The notes: generated from the letters alone by a model not told the origin. A DNA stretch of 64,000 nucleotides from Tubulanus polymorphus (GCF_964204645.1 NC_134032.1:3188916-3252915), one strand, 5' to 3'. Positions 45,350 through 57,105 are shown, numbered from the stretch's first letter. Numbers and translations: made by a program.

Positions 45350-45890
45350 TCTTAATCGAGATGCTACTTAAATTCAGGATTGAATTGCATTAACAGGCCT
45401 GGTAGTGTTTGGGAATTAATGGGGGTTATGACGAACTACCTCGAGATCCTAAATTTCCGCATTTGAAACTGGATTTGTCGAAAAGGAATACAGTTTTGGG
45501 CTTGCCTTATCCACACCCAACGTTAAGGAAAATGAAGAATGAAACCTTGATTCCTTGAAAATTTCTAAACCAAAAACTTTTTCAAGGTCCTTGAATTTGA
45601 GCAAAATGCCTGAAAGTCATTGAAAACTCCAAAAAACGGCCTCGGCCTCTGACGCACACCATCTTTCGCCAGCTCATTATAGTTAGTATGAATGATACAA
45701 ACTGTGTGCTGGGATTCTGTTGAACCTCTTGGACAAAAGAATCACGTTCTTGGTACTTTCACTTCTTTTTTGGAAAAATTGAAAAATCACCCGTGAAAAT
45801 CTTGGGAATTTTCAACTGATTTAGGCCTAACTGTGGGAACCAAGCAATCAGACTACATTATATTCGACATGATATGAAATGAAAAAGTGA
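45350..45890. other. 3' flank of the caspase gene, no gene seen
   Basis: Presumed 3' UTR and flank. No clear AATAAA occurs within the first few hundred bases. Confidence 0.35.
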
Positions 45891-45897
45891 GTGATAT

Positions 45898-46123
45898 TTA
45901 GGCTAAGAAAAATGGATACCTTGTTTCTCATTTTCTGCTGAGCTTAAAAAGTTGACCCCGCCCTTCCAACTATCTACCCTGTACATTTAATTTAAATTGT
46001 AATCATGTCGATCAAGTTAACAATAAAACAGACTCGGCAATATTGAAATGATCTGATAAAAAATATTGCAGTTTTCAAAAGCGACCCGGCCGATTAGGAG
46101 AAACGAGGTATTGTTTTGCCTAA
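45898..46123. mobile_element. complete MITE of the TTAGGCTAA family
   Basis: TTAGGCTAAGAAAAATGGATACCTTGTTTCTC on the left faces GAGAAACGAGGTATTGTTTTGCCTAA on the right. About 225 bases, non-coding. Relatives are at 18561 and 50527. Confidence 0.75.
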
Positions 46124-46309
46124 GCATATATTTTTTTTTTCTAGTTATTAATATAAGTATTATACTGAAGAGTTATATCTGTACATAAAATATCAAAATA
46201 CGGTGCTACCATGATTTACGGTGCTATACTCACGATTTATTCCGATCAGATAGTGGGTTTTTATCTTATTAACATTATTAAATGTGTAGAATTTAGACGC
46301 CGCTCACGA

Positions 46310-46400
46310 GCAGCAAGACGCGCCCAGGAAAGGGAGCTGGGGAGGATTTGAACCCATTTATCTGACGAAGCTACTATCGACTAGTGCTGCCGCCCTCGTC
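46310..46400 (-). ncRNA. weak tRNA-like (SINE-head) segment
   Basis: The minus strand contains GGGTTCAAATCCTCC, a B-box-like stretch, about 25 bases after GTAGCTTCGTC, which resembles an A box. No complete cloverleaf can be drawn. Confidence 0.25.
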
Positions 46401-46720
46401 ACTTTTCCAAAAAGGACTGATGAGAAACAATGGTATTTCTTTGCGTGGCTTAAAGCTATGATGAAATTGTATGTATATCCGTAGTGTTTATAACCTATTA
46501 AGAGTTTAAAGACATGTTTCTATTTTCGATATTATGATAATCTCGATTTTAATATCTTTATTCGTATCGATAAAACAGATTAAAAGATATAGATAGAATG
46601 AAAGCAAAACACATTTCATTTTCGAGTAATATATGATCATATATATATATTGATTAAACTGTCATATTTAAAACTATATTTGTTTGTTCACTCATTCAAT
46701 GGAAGTATAGTTCAAACCCT

Positions 46721-47030
46721 GTGGACTGGCGGCCCTAATACAATTAACACTGAGGACTGATGACCCGAATACCATCTATAACACTGAGGACTGATGACCC
46801 GAATACCATCTATAACACTGAGGACTGGCGGCCCTAATACAATTAACACTGAGGACTGATGACCCGATTACAATCTATAACACTGAGGACTGGTGACCGG
46901 AATACAATCTATAACACTGAGGACTGGTGACCGGAATACAATCTATAACACTGAGGACTGATGGCCCGAATACAATCTATAACACTGAGGACTGGTGACC
47001 CTAATACAATCTATAACACTGAGGACTGAT
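46721..47030. repeat. second 34-bp minisatellite, about nine copies
   Basis: The unit is CTATAACACTGAGGACTGGT followed by GACCGGAATACAAT, with variants ATGACCCGAATACC and CGGCCCTAATAC. Confidence 0.95.
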
Positions 47031-47199
47031 ATTAATCTTCGTCTTACTATTTGCTGAGCGCAATTTTTCCATGATACAAAATTAGAAATGAAAACCTTTC
47101 TCTAACAGATCACGTTTTAATTCCTTTCGTAGAACTGTAAAGTTTCATTTGTACTCTAATGGTAAAATGCATCATCTATACTTGTTTTTAGGACTAGGC

Positions 47200-47640
47200 A
47201 GATTCTCTCCTCGTTGGTGCAAATACAACTCGAATTCATCGTCTGCAGTTAGTCCGAAACAACGCAGCTCACCTCATCATAAAAACAGAAAAATGTGACG
47301 TTCATGTTACTGCAGCTTTGGTTACGCTTCATTGGCTTCCAATTTCCGCCCGTGTTCATTTCAAAATTCTTCTTATAAGTGTTTGCATGGTTTTACTTTT
47401 GTTTATCTTATGTTATAGCATGCAGTTTATAAGCCTTAATTACGGGCTCTTCGTTCTAGTCAGGATAGCACCCGTCTAATTAATTACCTCCTGTCTCAAA
47501 CCGTTCTTTTGGTGACCGTGATTTTAATATCTGTGTCCCACGCTTGTAAATGCTCTTCCGGCAAACATACAACGAAGGTCCCACGGTTGAATCTTTTAAA
47601 TTTCGTGTTAAAACGTACCATTTTTAGAAATATTAATTTT
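47200..47640 (+). mobile_element. LINE 3' end (C-terminus of reverse transcriptase ORF)
   Basis: The plus strand reads RIHRLQLVRNNAAHLI, then VTLHWLPISARVHFKILL, then near the end TVESFKFRVKTYHF and a stop. This is the conserved C-terminal region of non-LTR retrotransposon polyproteins (QNxAARL ... LHWLPIxxRIxFKIL). Frames are broken. The 5' part is missing, as in typical 5'-truncated insertions. Confidence 0.75.
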
Positions 47641-48745
47641 TTTATTTTTTTATTGTAAAATTTTTAAGTTCACTGCAAATGTTTTTGTAATATAAAGCAT
47701 TTAGAATATGGTTTTAGTTGAGCGCTATATACGAAATTGATAAGAAATGAAATCACCACTCTCGAAACAAAGTCTGAAGTTCCTCATTGTGCTTTAATGT
47801 CAAATTTAACAAATTAATTGAACCTTGTTCTATGGGTCCGATAAATGTCTTAAAAAGGCAGTAAAAAACGGCGGATAACTAACTTCAAACACATTATAAA
47901 CGGACAAGTAGCTACTATCGGTGAGCTTTGATAAACGTACGACATCTAAAACTGCAACTTAACAGTCTGTAGGTCTATTTATCTGATAACGCGCTCAGAT
48001 TTGTTTGACAATACCCTTACAAAATAAAAATATCGGTCAACCGAATAACTAAGAAGCCTGTGAACAGAAAAACCTCTACACGGGGAATCAAAGCCGGTTT
48101 TGGTATTGATTGGGGCCGCAAAACTCAACTCAAATGAGCCCGTTTTTTGTCCTACAAATAACAGAGGGGAACTTACCGCTGTTATCATCGCCCTCTACAG
48201 GCAACAAAACTCGGGTTAACGCGAAATACGTGATACTCGGTCTTACTTAGTGGATCCACTCATGGAAAACCGTGACCTTTGGAAACTTCTGCATAAGCTG
48301 TCGCAAAACATCACCTTCAACCTTCAACTTTCAACATGTCAGGGGACACTAAGGGGTATTAGGGAATGAGATAGTGGACCAACTCGCCTAACTTGGGGCG
48401 TCCTTAAATCTATAAGTTACTTGTCTGTAAGTGCTCAAGTCACTTTTCCCATTTGGTTTTGCCTGCGAATAGTCGTTGCGTCATAGTTGATGTCCTATAC
48501 AGACCTCGTTTAGACTTGTATATAGTGTAAATATCTTAGTCACGAGTTTGGGAATGCTGTTGTTTGTGAGAGGTTTAGACGAAAAGACCCTCCACCAATT
48601 TCTTGCACTTGCTGCATGTATCGGGTCCCCTCAAACTTGCGGCGGTACTGTATGTACTGTATCAGGTAACACCACGAGTTTGTTTGTCGTATAGGCGCTT
48701 AATCTGGCTGACCGGTTCAAAGTTTGTGGCAAGCGAGTATTACGT
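47641..48745. other. intergenic, no gene seen
   Basis: No supported coding region or structured repeat. Confidence 0.35.
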
Positions 48746-48754
48746 TATAGAACG

Positions 48755-48975
48755 ATAACCACACTCAAACGTGGCCCGAACGGATAATAAGATAAAATCC
48801 CACTATTTACAGATTAAAAAGAATTTAAAAACCAGAATTGACTTCACCGTCACCTGACGATGATCTCTAGGGTGAGATCGAAACGTCGTGTCTTTTATAT
48901 ATTTTTGATTGAATAAATAAATTCTGGTTTTTAAATTATTTTAATCTGTAAATAGTGGGATTTTATCTTATTATC
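48755..48975. repeat. fold-back repeat, same family as 868-1030
   Basis: The left arm GGATAATAAGATAAAATCCC is mirrored at the right by GGGATTTTATCTTATTATC, about 60 paired bases in total. The centre carries CACCTGACGATGATCTCTAG then GGTGAGATCGAAACGTCGTG, as in each arm of the palindrome at 950-1030. Confidence 0.75.
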
Positions 48976-50520
48976 TGAGTATTACGTTAGTTCGCGTTTA
49001 CCCCGCTGTCGTTATTTGGAGGGGCAGCACCAGACAGTCAAGATCTGAGGCGGATGTGAGAACGAGTTTCATAGTGAATCACTGTTCACAACATTTAACA
49101 TGAATTCTACCTAGATCAGAGCGAAATTAAATAAAGTGAATTAATTAACACACGAGATCCTGATATTAGAGTTAATTTAAATACATTTGAATGATTGAAT
49201 CGTGGCTCGAAAGTAAGGACCGGCGACCAGTCTAATTCTATAGAGACCGGTAACCAGTCTAGAACTTCATCGGATGGGTCAGGCAACCAGTCGGAAATGG
49301 ATGGCGCCGATTTGTTTTGTTTCTGTGTCGCTGCGCATAAAATCATGATTTTCAGATAAAAACTGCCGACTAAAGACCGCTCGCTTCGGCATGAGACAAG
49401 GAACAAGTCGAAGCAACAGCGACATGTAAAAACATCAGCATTTTCCCCGTCAATTTTGCAAGAAAGACGCTTTTTATCCACTATTTTAATGTCCAGTGTA
49501 GTCTGTGTTCAAATCGCCACGTGTACATATAGACTATTCATAGAACTGTCAGAGCCGCTGACTCCTGTTGAATCCGCTAGGTGTCACTAGTAATATTGCG
49601 TCATCGTTTATATAGTGATGATAAAATAAACGATAGATTTTTATTTTCTAGACTAATTGCTGGTCTCTGTTCTAGCCTCTGTAAAAAATTCAGATAGCTC
49701 CAATCTTACCGAAATAAAACTAGTCAGAACAGGGTGGGCTCGAAAAACGATATGCTTTTCACATTTTTGAATTATCTTCGGTAGTTTTCGAGATATAGCG
49801 ATCTGAAGTTTGAAAATTTCGGCGAAAAGTGTCGACTTCACGTTTCAATACAATGATCTTAAGAAGGCAATATTTCATAGAAACAAACTTCAATATCTCC
49901 TGAACTCGTGGAGATAGATTAAAAATGTAAAGATCATTACACTCGTAGCACTCGCGGGCTAAGTTGAGGTTAGATCGCAAATTGATTTAAATTACGATGA
50001 TAAATATCATTTTATCTGTTATCAATTTCATAAAGAGAATAGCTGAAAATCAAACTTGGCCTCTTAAATTCAAAATAGCATTTTCATGACATTAATCAGT
50101 TTAGAAACATAAACCTGGCAATAATAATAGTACTAATAATAATAACTAAATGAAAATGCATTTGATTTGTTTTAAGCTTAATTTCAACAATAATTTATAC
50201 TCACTTCAAAGTTGCTACTTTTGGAAAGTTCCCCTCGTGAGGCTCACTGTCCCATCACGCGCCTCTAGTTTTGCCTCAATTCATCCCATTAGACGCCTCT
50301 TTCTGCAGCAGCCGTTTTACTGACATTCCCATTGCGGAAAATTACAAAATAAAATCATGCTGTCTTCAGTATTTAGATTTTAAGATCCTAAACCTTCTGA
50401 TTGCCGATATGTGTCTTCCATTAATACAGGGTCTTTAGGTAGTAATTCATCCCGGTCAATTGCCTTTCTTATTAAAACAAGATTCCCCTTACTGTCGAAT
50501 GAAATTACATGAATCGGTTT
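48976..50520. other. intergenic, no gene seen
   Basis: A minus-strand 121-codon frame at 49116-49481 has no family resemblance and no splice context; I do not call it. Confidence 0.35.
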
Positions 50521-50526
50521 TTTTTA

Positions 50527-50718
50527 GATAAGGCTAAACAAAAATGATACCTTGTTTCTCCGCAGCGGCCGGGTCATTTTTGTAAAATTTGTAAACAGTT
50601 CATTTCTATAGCGGCCGGGTCAGTTATAGGTAAAATTGATCACGATTTGAAAAAAAAAATTATCGACAGGGTACTACCAAAACGGAATGTTCTTAGTTTT
50701 GCCGCGCCTAAACTGACT
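50527..50718. repeat. degenerate copy of the TTAGGCTAA MITE
   Basis: AAGGCTAAACAAAAATGATACCTTGTTTCTCC at the left and GCCGCGCCTAAAC at the right match the ends of the element at 45898. The centre shares GCGGCCGGGTCA. Confidence 0.6.
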
Positions 50719-50900
50719 TTTTAAGAAAGATTCGGCGTTTTCTTTTGTTTTAGCGAGCGTTCTGGTGTCCCCATATGCATAGCAGGAATTGTGGAATTGT
50801 ACACGATTGTCCTGATCAGCCACACCGTACAAACCACTAGTACACTGAACGGCATTTATAACATCTCAAACTGACGCGCGGTATATGTTCTTATTTCAGC

Positions 50901-51362
50901 TGATGAAGTCGTGCGACCAAATCTGCGCAAACTTTGTTATTTCTTCGATTTTGAGAAAGTTGATACTGAACGTGGAATCGTATAGGAGAGGGAGCCAATA
51001 TGACGGCGTATGATCATGAAAAAGGGAACAACGTGAAACTCACACTGATCGAAGGTGTTAATAACAGCCAAGCTGTAAACTCGACGATTAAGTATCTGAA
51101 ATTGTATTTTGGAGACAAAAAGAAACCTATCAAGATAAAGAGCTACTCGATTTCCCTATTAGTCGGTGGAATTGGTGCCGGATCGGTTTACATGAGGAAA
51201 TACTTGCTGCTGTATCACAGTGGACGTAAAGTTGAGTGTGGGAAATATCCGGAGAAAAAGATACTAGAGTATCGAATCGATGGTAATTTATTCAGCAAGG
51301 GGAAATGGGTTTCATTGAGATGCACAAACGGCGATTTGTATTGTCAGAGTACTGCCGTATAA
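50901..51362 (+). CDS. unrecognised exon or small protein, possible frameshift
   Basis: The frame starting at ATG 51000 (MTAYDHEKGNNVKL) is open for 120 residues and ends LYCQSTAV. It is rich in Lys, Tyr and Gly, with alternating polar and hydrophobic residues suggesting beta structure (SYSISLLVGGIGAGSVYM, KYLLLYHSGRKVECG). Upstream, after an acceptor (TTATTTCAG at 50900), another frame reads DEVVRPNLRKLCYFFDFEKV and joins this one if a single base is lost near 50970-50985. So the true object may be a terminal exon of about 150 residues. There is no signal peptide or membrane span. I do not recognise the family. Confidence 0.45.
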
Positions 51363-51639
51363 AATATTAATACTAGGTCACTTGACTGCTGTTATTTGAA
51401 AAGAGAACTCATTATGTATTTGTAACGTATTCTGCTCGTTGAGTTGTATGTTGTTCGTTTCGTTCGTTTATCGTTGTGAATCTACGGAATTCGTCTCGAC
51501 ATTTCGTCCCTCGAGCTCAGTATGCAGTGAAGTAAAAATAGATTTCGAGAGTTTGAAAGCGACACGGAAAAAATGCATCGTGGTCAATTCACAAAAAAAG
51601 AGAATCCGCCCAAGAACACCTACGGACGAAATATGCAGT

Positions 51640-52160
51640 GCAAGGTATCTCAGTCTGACAGATGGTTTCTGAAAAAAAAACGAAAATATCGAGCTCAGGT
51701 ATCGATCAATGAGGCAAAACTTGCTCGTCTTCAATGTTCCTGAAACGCCGAATGAAACCTGTCTTGAAGTGGCCCGTAACCTTTTAACTGAGAAAATGAA
51801 AGTTTCTCTCGCTTCAGAAAGCAGTAAACCTGTTTTAGACATAGCACATCGTATCGGATCGGGAAGTAAGCGCACAAATAGTTATCCGCTTCACAACGCG
51901 CAGCGGGAAAATTGAAGCTATGAAGTATAGCAAAAACCTAAAAGGTTCGAATTACTGCGTACGAGACCAACTACCCATGTTAATGCATGATAGAGCAGCC
52001 GCCCAAATCAACGACTTCAAAGCGCTAAAAAGTAATGAACAATATCGTGTGAGAATACCGTGTGAGAATAGTTCGAGATATGCTCATGCTGAATGGAGAA
52101 ATCAAGCGACCGGAGCTTTCTCGCAACCCACTAACGCCCGACATAATGGATTTAGTTGAA
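51640..52160 (+). mobile_element. L1-like ORF1 (Transposase_22-type) remnant
   Basis: The frame from about 51709 reads RQNLLVFNVPETPNE then LDIAHRIGSGSK, the RRM-like core of LINE ORF1 proteins (ENLxIxGxPE ... AHRxG). After a one-base shift near 51875 it continues IRFTTRSGKIEAMKYSKNLKG, followed by RDQLP, which matches the C-terminal domain. It is an RNA-binding chaperone ORF, here broken. Confidence 0.65.
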
Positions 52161-52449
52161 ATTCACGAAACCGTATTAATTCAATCAAAAATAAAATCGA
52201 TCGAAAATTGTGAGATTCGCGTGTGTACAATTCGTACTGAAAAAGTTCACGAAGTCAAAGGTGCCCTTGTGAGAGCGCGCGCAGACCGCAGTGTATTGAT
52301 TAATTCGAGGTTTCCATACGCCTATCGAGCAAAGGGAATTATTTCAAAATGGCGGCGCCGAAGTGTACACGGTATTTTCGTCGCTCCACATATTTGGATA
52401 TTTTCGTTTTTTCCGGGAGGCGAAGTAACCATTTGCAGATATCGTTACG

Positions 52450-53650
52450 TATAATGGAGCTAAAACGCCCTCTTACTGTTGCGTGTGGGGGTGTGATATT
52501 TGTGGAAACGGATGTCATAAAGGCTTTGGGAACTCATTTGGTAAATGTGAAAGCAATTCAGATTGTGAAAACCGGTGAGTGTCGAATAACTTTAAAAGAC
52601 CAAATTTAAAATTGGATAGCAGATGGATTTGACAAATATCACCATAAAAGATGCCCCGGTTGAACTTTCTGATGCGTTTATAGCTGGTCAGCTCTCGCGT
52701 TATGGTGATGTGTTAGGCGGGAGCATTACTAGAGTTAAAACTCAGGGGACTGATATCCTAAATGGACGCAAAACTGAGAAATGTTAAAAACATCGTTCCT
52801 GTAGAAGCTAAATTTGAAAGGTTCGATATGAGGTTATATTGCGGGGCTACTGATCATCCATACTTCAAATACTTACTAAGAACACGTAAGTTGTGTTTTA
52901 AATGCAAGTCAGCGGATCATCTTGCGAATTTGTGCCCGGTGGGGATTGTGTGTTACTATTGTCGTGCATTAGGGCACAAAAGAAATGAATGTCCAAATCT
53001 AATAGCCGTTCAGAGAAAAAAAGTATATGAGAACCCCGAAAAGACTGATCAAATCTGTGATCAGTACTCAGTTGGTCATTCAACTCCACGCCCCGTCTCG
53101 GTGACCGCAGATACACAGAAAACAAATCGAGCGCAAGATATAGTGACTGGCGATTCAAACTGCAATCGACTCATTTTCCATGACCTCGGCGATGTTTATG
53201 TTCACGCTAGATAAGACGCGAAAGCCAGTGACATTAGTGACATGTTGGAATCCCTCAACTCATCAAAAATGTGGAGGAAATTAACAGTGTGATCTGTCAT
53301 CTTGGTACAAACAATGTCACAGAGCTAAAAGATGAACATGAACAAATTATTTTGAACTTAACTAAAGCGATAAACGATGTTAAGAAGAGGCTGAACTCCA
53401 TATCTCAAGTATTTTACCTCGTAGCGGTAAAAGTAAATCTATCATGGCTTCAAACGATACTACGAAAAAAGTCAACAATTTTCTATCGAAACTATGCAAG
53501 GCGGAACCCAGTTTGCACTTTATTGACAATAACTGTAATTTCTGTCCCGATAATAACGTTATCAGATCTTTATTCGACACAAAAGACTCTAGTGGTGTCC
53601 ATATCGGATTAGAGGGCGCGAGGTTCTTACTAATTCGTTTATAACGGCCC
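52450..53650 (+). mobile_element. retroelement ORF1/gag with RRM-like, CCHC and SGNH-like parts, decayed
   Basis: Pieces in three frames follow each other. First is a nucleic-acid-binding N-terminal part (52450-52780, ELKRPLTVACGGVIFVE; ITIKDAPVELSDAFIAGQ). Then come two CCHC knuckles at 52890-53000 (CFKCKSADHLANLC and CYYCRALGHKRNEC). Last is an SGNH-hydrolase-like part: block I TGDSNCNRL, block III CHLGTNNVTE and block V GVHIGLEGARFL. Some LINE ORF1 proteins carry such an esterase. At least three frameshifts or stops inactivate it. It may belong to the same LINE as the EN-RT remnant at 54950-56850, but the AT content differs. Confidence 0.6.
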
Positions 53651-54041
53651 TCGGTCTACATGTGATCACGGACTGTTCGAAAAAAAAGAAACCTCAGTCA
53701 GACATCTACGAACGACAGTAATAGGGAATATCTTGTTTCATACCAAAGGTCGAACGGTCGAGCTCATTAAAAAACAAAACATTAAAAGTAATTAAAAACT
53801 ATAATATATTTTCATAACCGTGTGCATTTTATATTAAAACTAAATATTTATTCTAAGATATCAATAATTTAAAAAGCATATTGTATTAAATCAATTGGTC
53901 GCTCATAAAAAATGAAAAACATGAAAATAACAATAATTTCTACTTGAATTACTCGCGAAACTCATAAAAAATGAAAAATAATTCTCGCACGCTCGAATTT
54001 ATTTTTCATTTTTACTCGCTAGAAAAAAGTGTGAGTAAAGT

Positions 54042-54467
54042 GTGAGTGAAATAATTCATAAATCATTGAATATTTATATTAGTATGCGTTGGATTCATTT
54101 TAATAAAAGTTTTGTTATTAAAATGAAGACAGAAGAAGAAGAACCCAACTTTAAAATCGAAATCAATGAAACCAATAAATCATTTTCACAGTTTTACATT
54201 AAAAATTATATTTCAGCAACAAATTTAGTGTCTGCAAGACATTATAAAATCGATAATATTACTATGATTAATCAAATATTATCAAATGAAACATATTTAA
54301 TTATTGAACTAGTAGATACTTTTGATAATGGCGTTAAAAATCCTAAAATATTCAATACAGTTTTTAATTTTAAAGGAACTTTAGATGAAAACATAATTAA
54401 TATTCTTAAAACCCCTTTCAATGAAAGAAATGATGATATAATACTTCTTGTTAATAATTCTTGTTAA
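54042..54467 (+). CDS. AT-rich ORF of unknown function next to a large palindrome
   Basis: An open frame of about 140 codons ends SC* inside the left arm of the palindrome at 54461. The first good ATG is at 54123 (MKTEEEEPNFKIEINE). The product is acidic, rich in Asn, Ile and Lys, with no Cys-rich, membrane or signal features. Codon use is strongly A/T-ending, unlike the receptor genes in the window, though the neighbouring LINE is AT-rich too. I do not recognise it. It may be a mobile-element gene or a foreign insertion. Confidence 0.4.
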   Translation: MSEIIHKSLNIYISMRWIHFNKSFVIKMKTEEEEPNFKIEINETNKSFSQFYIKNYISATNLVSARHYKIDNITMINQILSNETYLIIELVDTFDNGVKNPKIFNTVFNFKGTLDENIINILKTPFNERNDDIILLVNNSC

Positions 54468-54600
54468 CCAATAGCGCGAATAGAAATTAAAAAGATTTGA
54501 ATAAAAAAACAATAAGTTAAATAAGTTAGTATTAGATAAAGTAACTTATTGTTTTTTTATTCAAATCTTTTTAATTTCTATTCGCGCTATTGGTTAACAA
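54461..54600. repeat. perfect 59-bp inverted repeat with a 22-base loop
   Basis: Arms 54461-54519 and 54542-54600 are exact reverse complements. The outer ends are TTGTTAACCAATAGCGCGAA and TTCGCGCTATTGGTTAACAA, with CAATAAGTTA / TAACTTATTG at the loop. No mismatch occurs over 59 bases. Confidence 0.97.
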
Positions 54601-54949
54601 AAATTGACTAGAATTCAAATAGATTTAACAAGAAATTCAATAACTGTAACTGTTAGTATCACTCTTGTATTATTTCATTGTTTCTCTTATTGAATAAGCC
54701 AACTAACTAATATCACTCTTGTATTATCCTAGTCAAATGTAAAGAATTTACAATATCATACTTGAATGAATTAAAACATAAATTACTTCTTTTACTTCAT
54801 TTTCAGAAATAAAGCATAATATGTATTTAATACCATTAATACGTATTTAATACCATTAATACGTATTTCAAAAAGAGATCGTCTACTTTAGATATCACAT
54901 TCCAGTATTGTATAATGTATATTACCTATAAAACTTATTTCCTTAAATT

Positions 54950-56853
54950 TCATGACAAACAATACAGATATCGATTACTACGATGAGAATGATTTTACGA
55001 TAGATAAAGAGAAATTTTCGTTAATTTCTATGAATATTGAATATCCGTAGTGTAAACAAAAATTTTGATGCTTTTGTAGATTATCTAAATGTATTAGATG
55101 CTAATTTTTCTATTATCGGTTTGGCCGAAACATAGAGAAATGAAGGGAACGATAATGAGAGTATGTACAAAATTAATGGTTATCACAGTATTTTCAAAAG
55201 TAGAAAAAATGATCAACATGGTGGTGGTTTGGCCTTATATTTAAAAAATAATTTGATGTTCAAACTTCGGCCAGAATTATCTGGTAATGATAATACGTTT
55301 GAATCGCTATTTGTTGAAACTATGGAACGAAAAATGTTATCGTGGGTGTATTATATAGACCACCCGGTTTAAACCTGCGTCAATTTCAGGACGAATTTAA
55401 CATTTTGCTAAACAAAATTAATAGAGAAAACAAAATTTGTTATTTTCTAGGCGATTTCAATGTCAACTTACTGATGTCGGGTGCACATCATTCTACTGAC
55501 GAATTTATTAATACTTTATTTGCAAATTCATTTCGTCCTTTAATTGACAACCCAACGAGAGTAACAGCTTTATCAGCAACGCTTATTGATAACATATTCT
55601 GTAATCATTATCATTGTAATTTTTATTCGGTCATAGTATGCACGGATATATCCGATCATTTCCCAATTTTTGCTATAGGTTATGAGTCTGAACCTGTACT
55701 ACCAGAGAAAACGGAAAACAAGCGAAACTTTAGTGAGCGCAATATAAATCATTTCCATAGACTATTGCATACGGTTGACTGGTCATCAGTGTATAACAAT
55801 TTGAACCCCGACTTAGCTTATAAATCCTTTTTGGATACATTTAAGGCACTTTATGATGAATCGTTTCTATTCGTGAATTTTAAAAATCCCACCGTGAATC
55901 AAAATAAACCTTGGCTATCAGCAGGACTTATGAATTCAATTAAGCTGAAAAATCGTCTATATCGTAAATTTTTAAGAAATAATATCGAGGAGAAGAAAGA
56001 GAGATATGTCCATTATAAAAGTTAAATAAGTTTTTAAAACGTGCAGAAAAATATTACTATGCAGAGAGGTAACTGGCAACAGGAAATAGTATGAAACAAT
56101 CTTGGAAAATAATTAAACAATATTCTGGGCAAAACAAAAAAAGATGGACTACCTGATGCATTAAAAATCAACAACAATCGAGCAAAAATAGATGATAAAT
56201 CTTTGATTGCTTATGAATTTAATAAATATTTTGTAAATATAGGATTAAATTTAGCCGAACAAATTCCTGATACAGGAAAAAATTTCAGAGAATTCTTGAA
56301 AAATCCTCCTAGTGAAAACTTTTTCTTCTTTCCAACTACACCCAACGAGTTAATAAATATAGTAAATAAATTCAATGCTAATAAAGGGACGGGTATTGAT
56401 GAAATTAATATGAAAGTAAACAAGAGTGTAATAGATTTAATTAAGGATCCCCTATGTCATATCTTTAATCAAAGCCTACTAACTGGAATTATACCGGATG
56501 ACCTAAAGATGGCAAAAGTCGACCCCTCCACAAAAGCGGTGATACTGAGTTATTTAATAATTATCGTCCAATATCGATCTTTCCTTGTTTTTCAAAAATT
56601 TTTGAAAAAATTGTGCATTACCGAATAATCTCCTTTTTTGATTAATTTTCGATTATAAATCCAAATCAATTTGGGTTCAGAAAAAATCACTCTACTGCTA
56701 TGGCATTAATTAAAATAGTCAATGAAATTCTAGATAATTTGGATAATAAAAAAAACAACAATTGGTGTCTATTTAGACCTATCTAAAGCATTCGACACTG
56801 TAAATCACAGCATTTTATTAGATAAGCTAAATTCCTATGGGATAAAGGGATGG
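54950..56853 (+). mobile_element. truncated LINE (endonuclease and start of reverse transcriptase)
   Basis: In several broken frames on the plus strand the APE-type endonuclease can be read: GGGLALYLKNNL, VLYRPPG, CYFLGDFNVNLL, and TDISDHFPIFA with the catalytic SDH. Linker and fingers follow (NKPWLSAGLMNSIKLKNRLY), then RT motifs NANKGTGIDEINMKV, FNQSLLTGIIPDDLKMAKV, NQFGFRKNHSTAMAL and [20 protein letters not shown]. The element stops there, before the FADD box, and runs directly into 7TM receptor sequence at about 56854. It is inactive and has both frameshifts and a missing 3' half. Confidence 0.85.
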
Positions 56854-57105
56854 GCTACCCGCACGACCATCATGCTGGTCACCGTATCCGTCGTTTTTAC
56901 GGCTACGACTTTCCCGTCGATGTTAATCTGGTTGCTAAACATGCTGGGAGTTCACGCGGTCGTGGACGAGAGAATGGTACAGTTCGCCTCGCGTCTACAA
57001 GCCCTCAACTACTGTATCAATTTTTACGTATATCTCCTACTTGGTAAAGACATGCGCGCGTATTTTTGTCGACATTTCAGTACATGTTCAACAATTCGTC
57101 ACTAA
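56854..57105 (+). pseudogene. 3' third of a 7TM receptor, copy of 62587-63546
   Basis: From GCTACCCGYACGACCRTCATG (56854) the sequence is nearly identical to 63295-63546. It encodes TM6 ([17 protein letters not shown]), TM7 ([17 protein letters not shown]) and the tail to CSTIRH and stop. The first two thirds of the gene are absent, and LINE sequence lies directly upstream. The frame is intact within the fragment, so duplication was recent. Confidence 0.9.

Noticed and set aside
49116-49481. 121-codon minus-strand frame
   Set aside because: No family resemblance, splice context or coding bias; probably chance.
52898-53158. Minus-strand frame opposite the CCHC knuckles
   Set aside because: Shadow of the plus-strand retroelement ORF.
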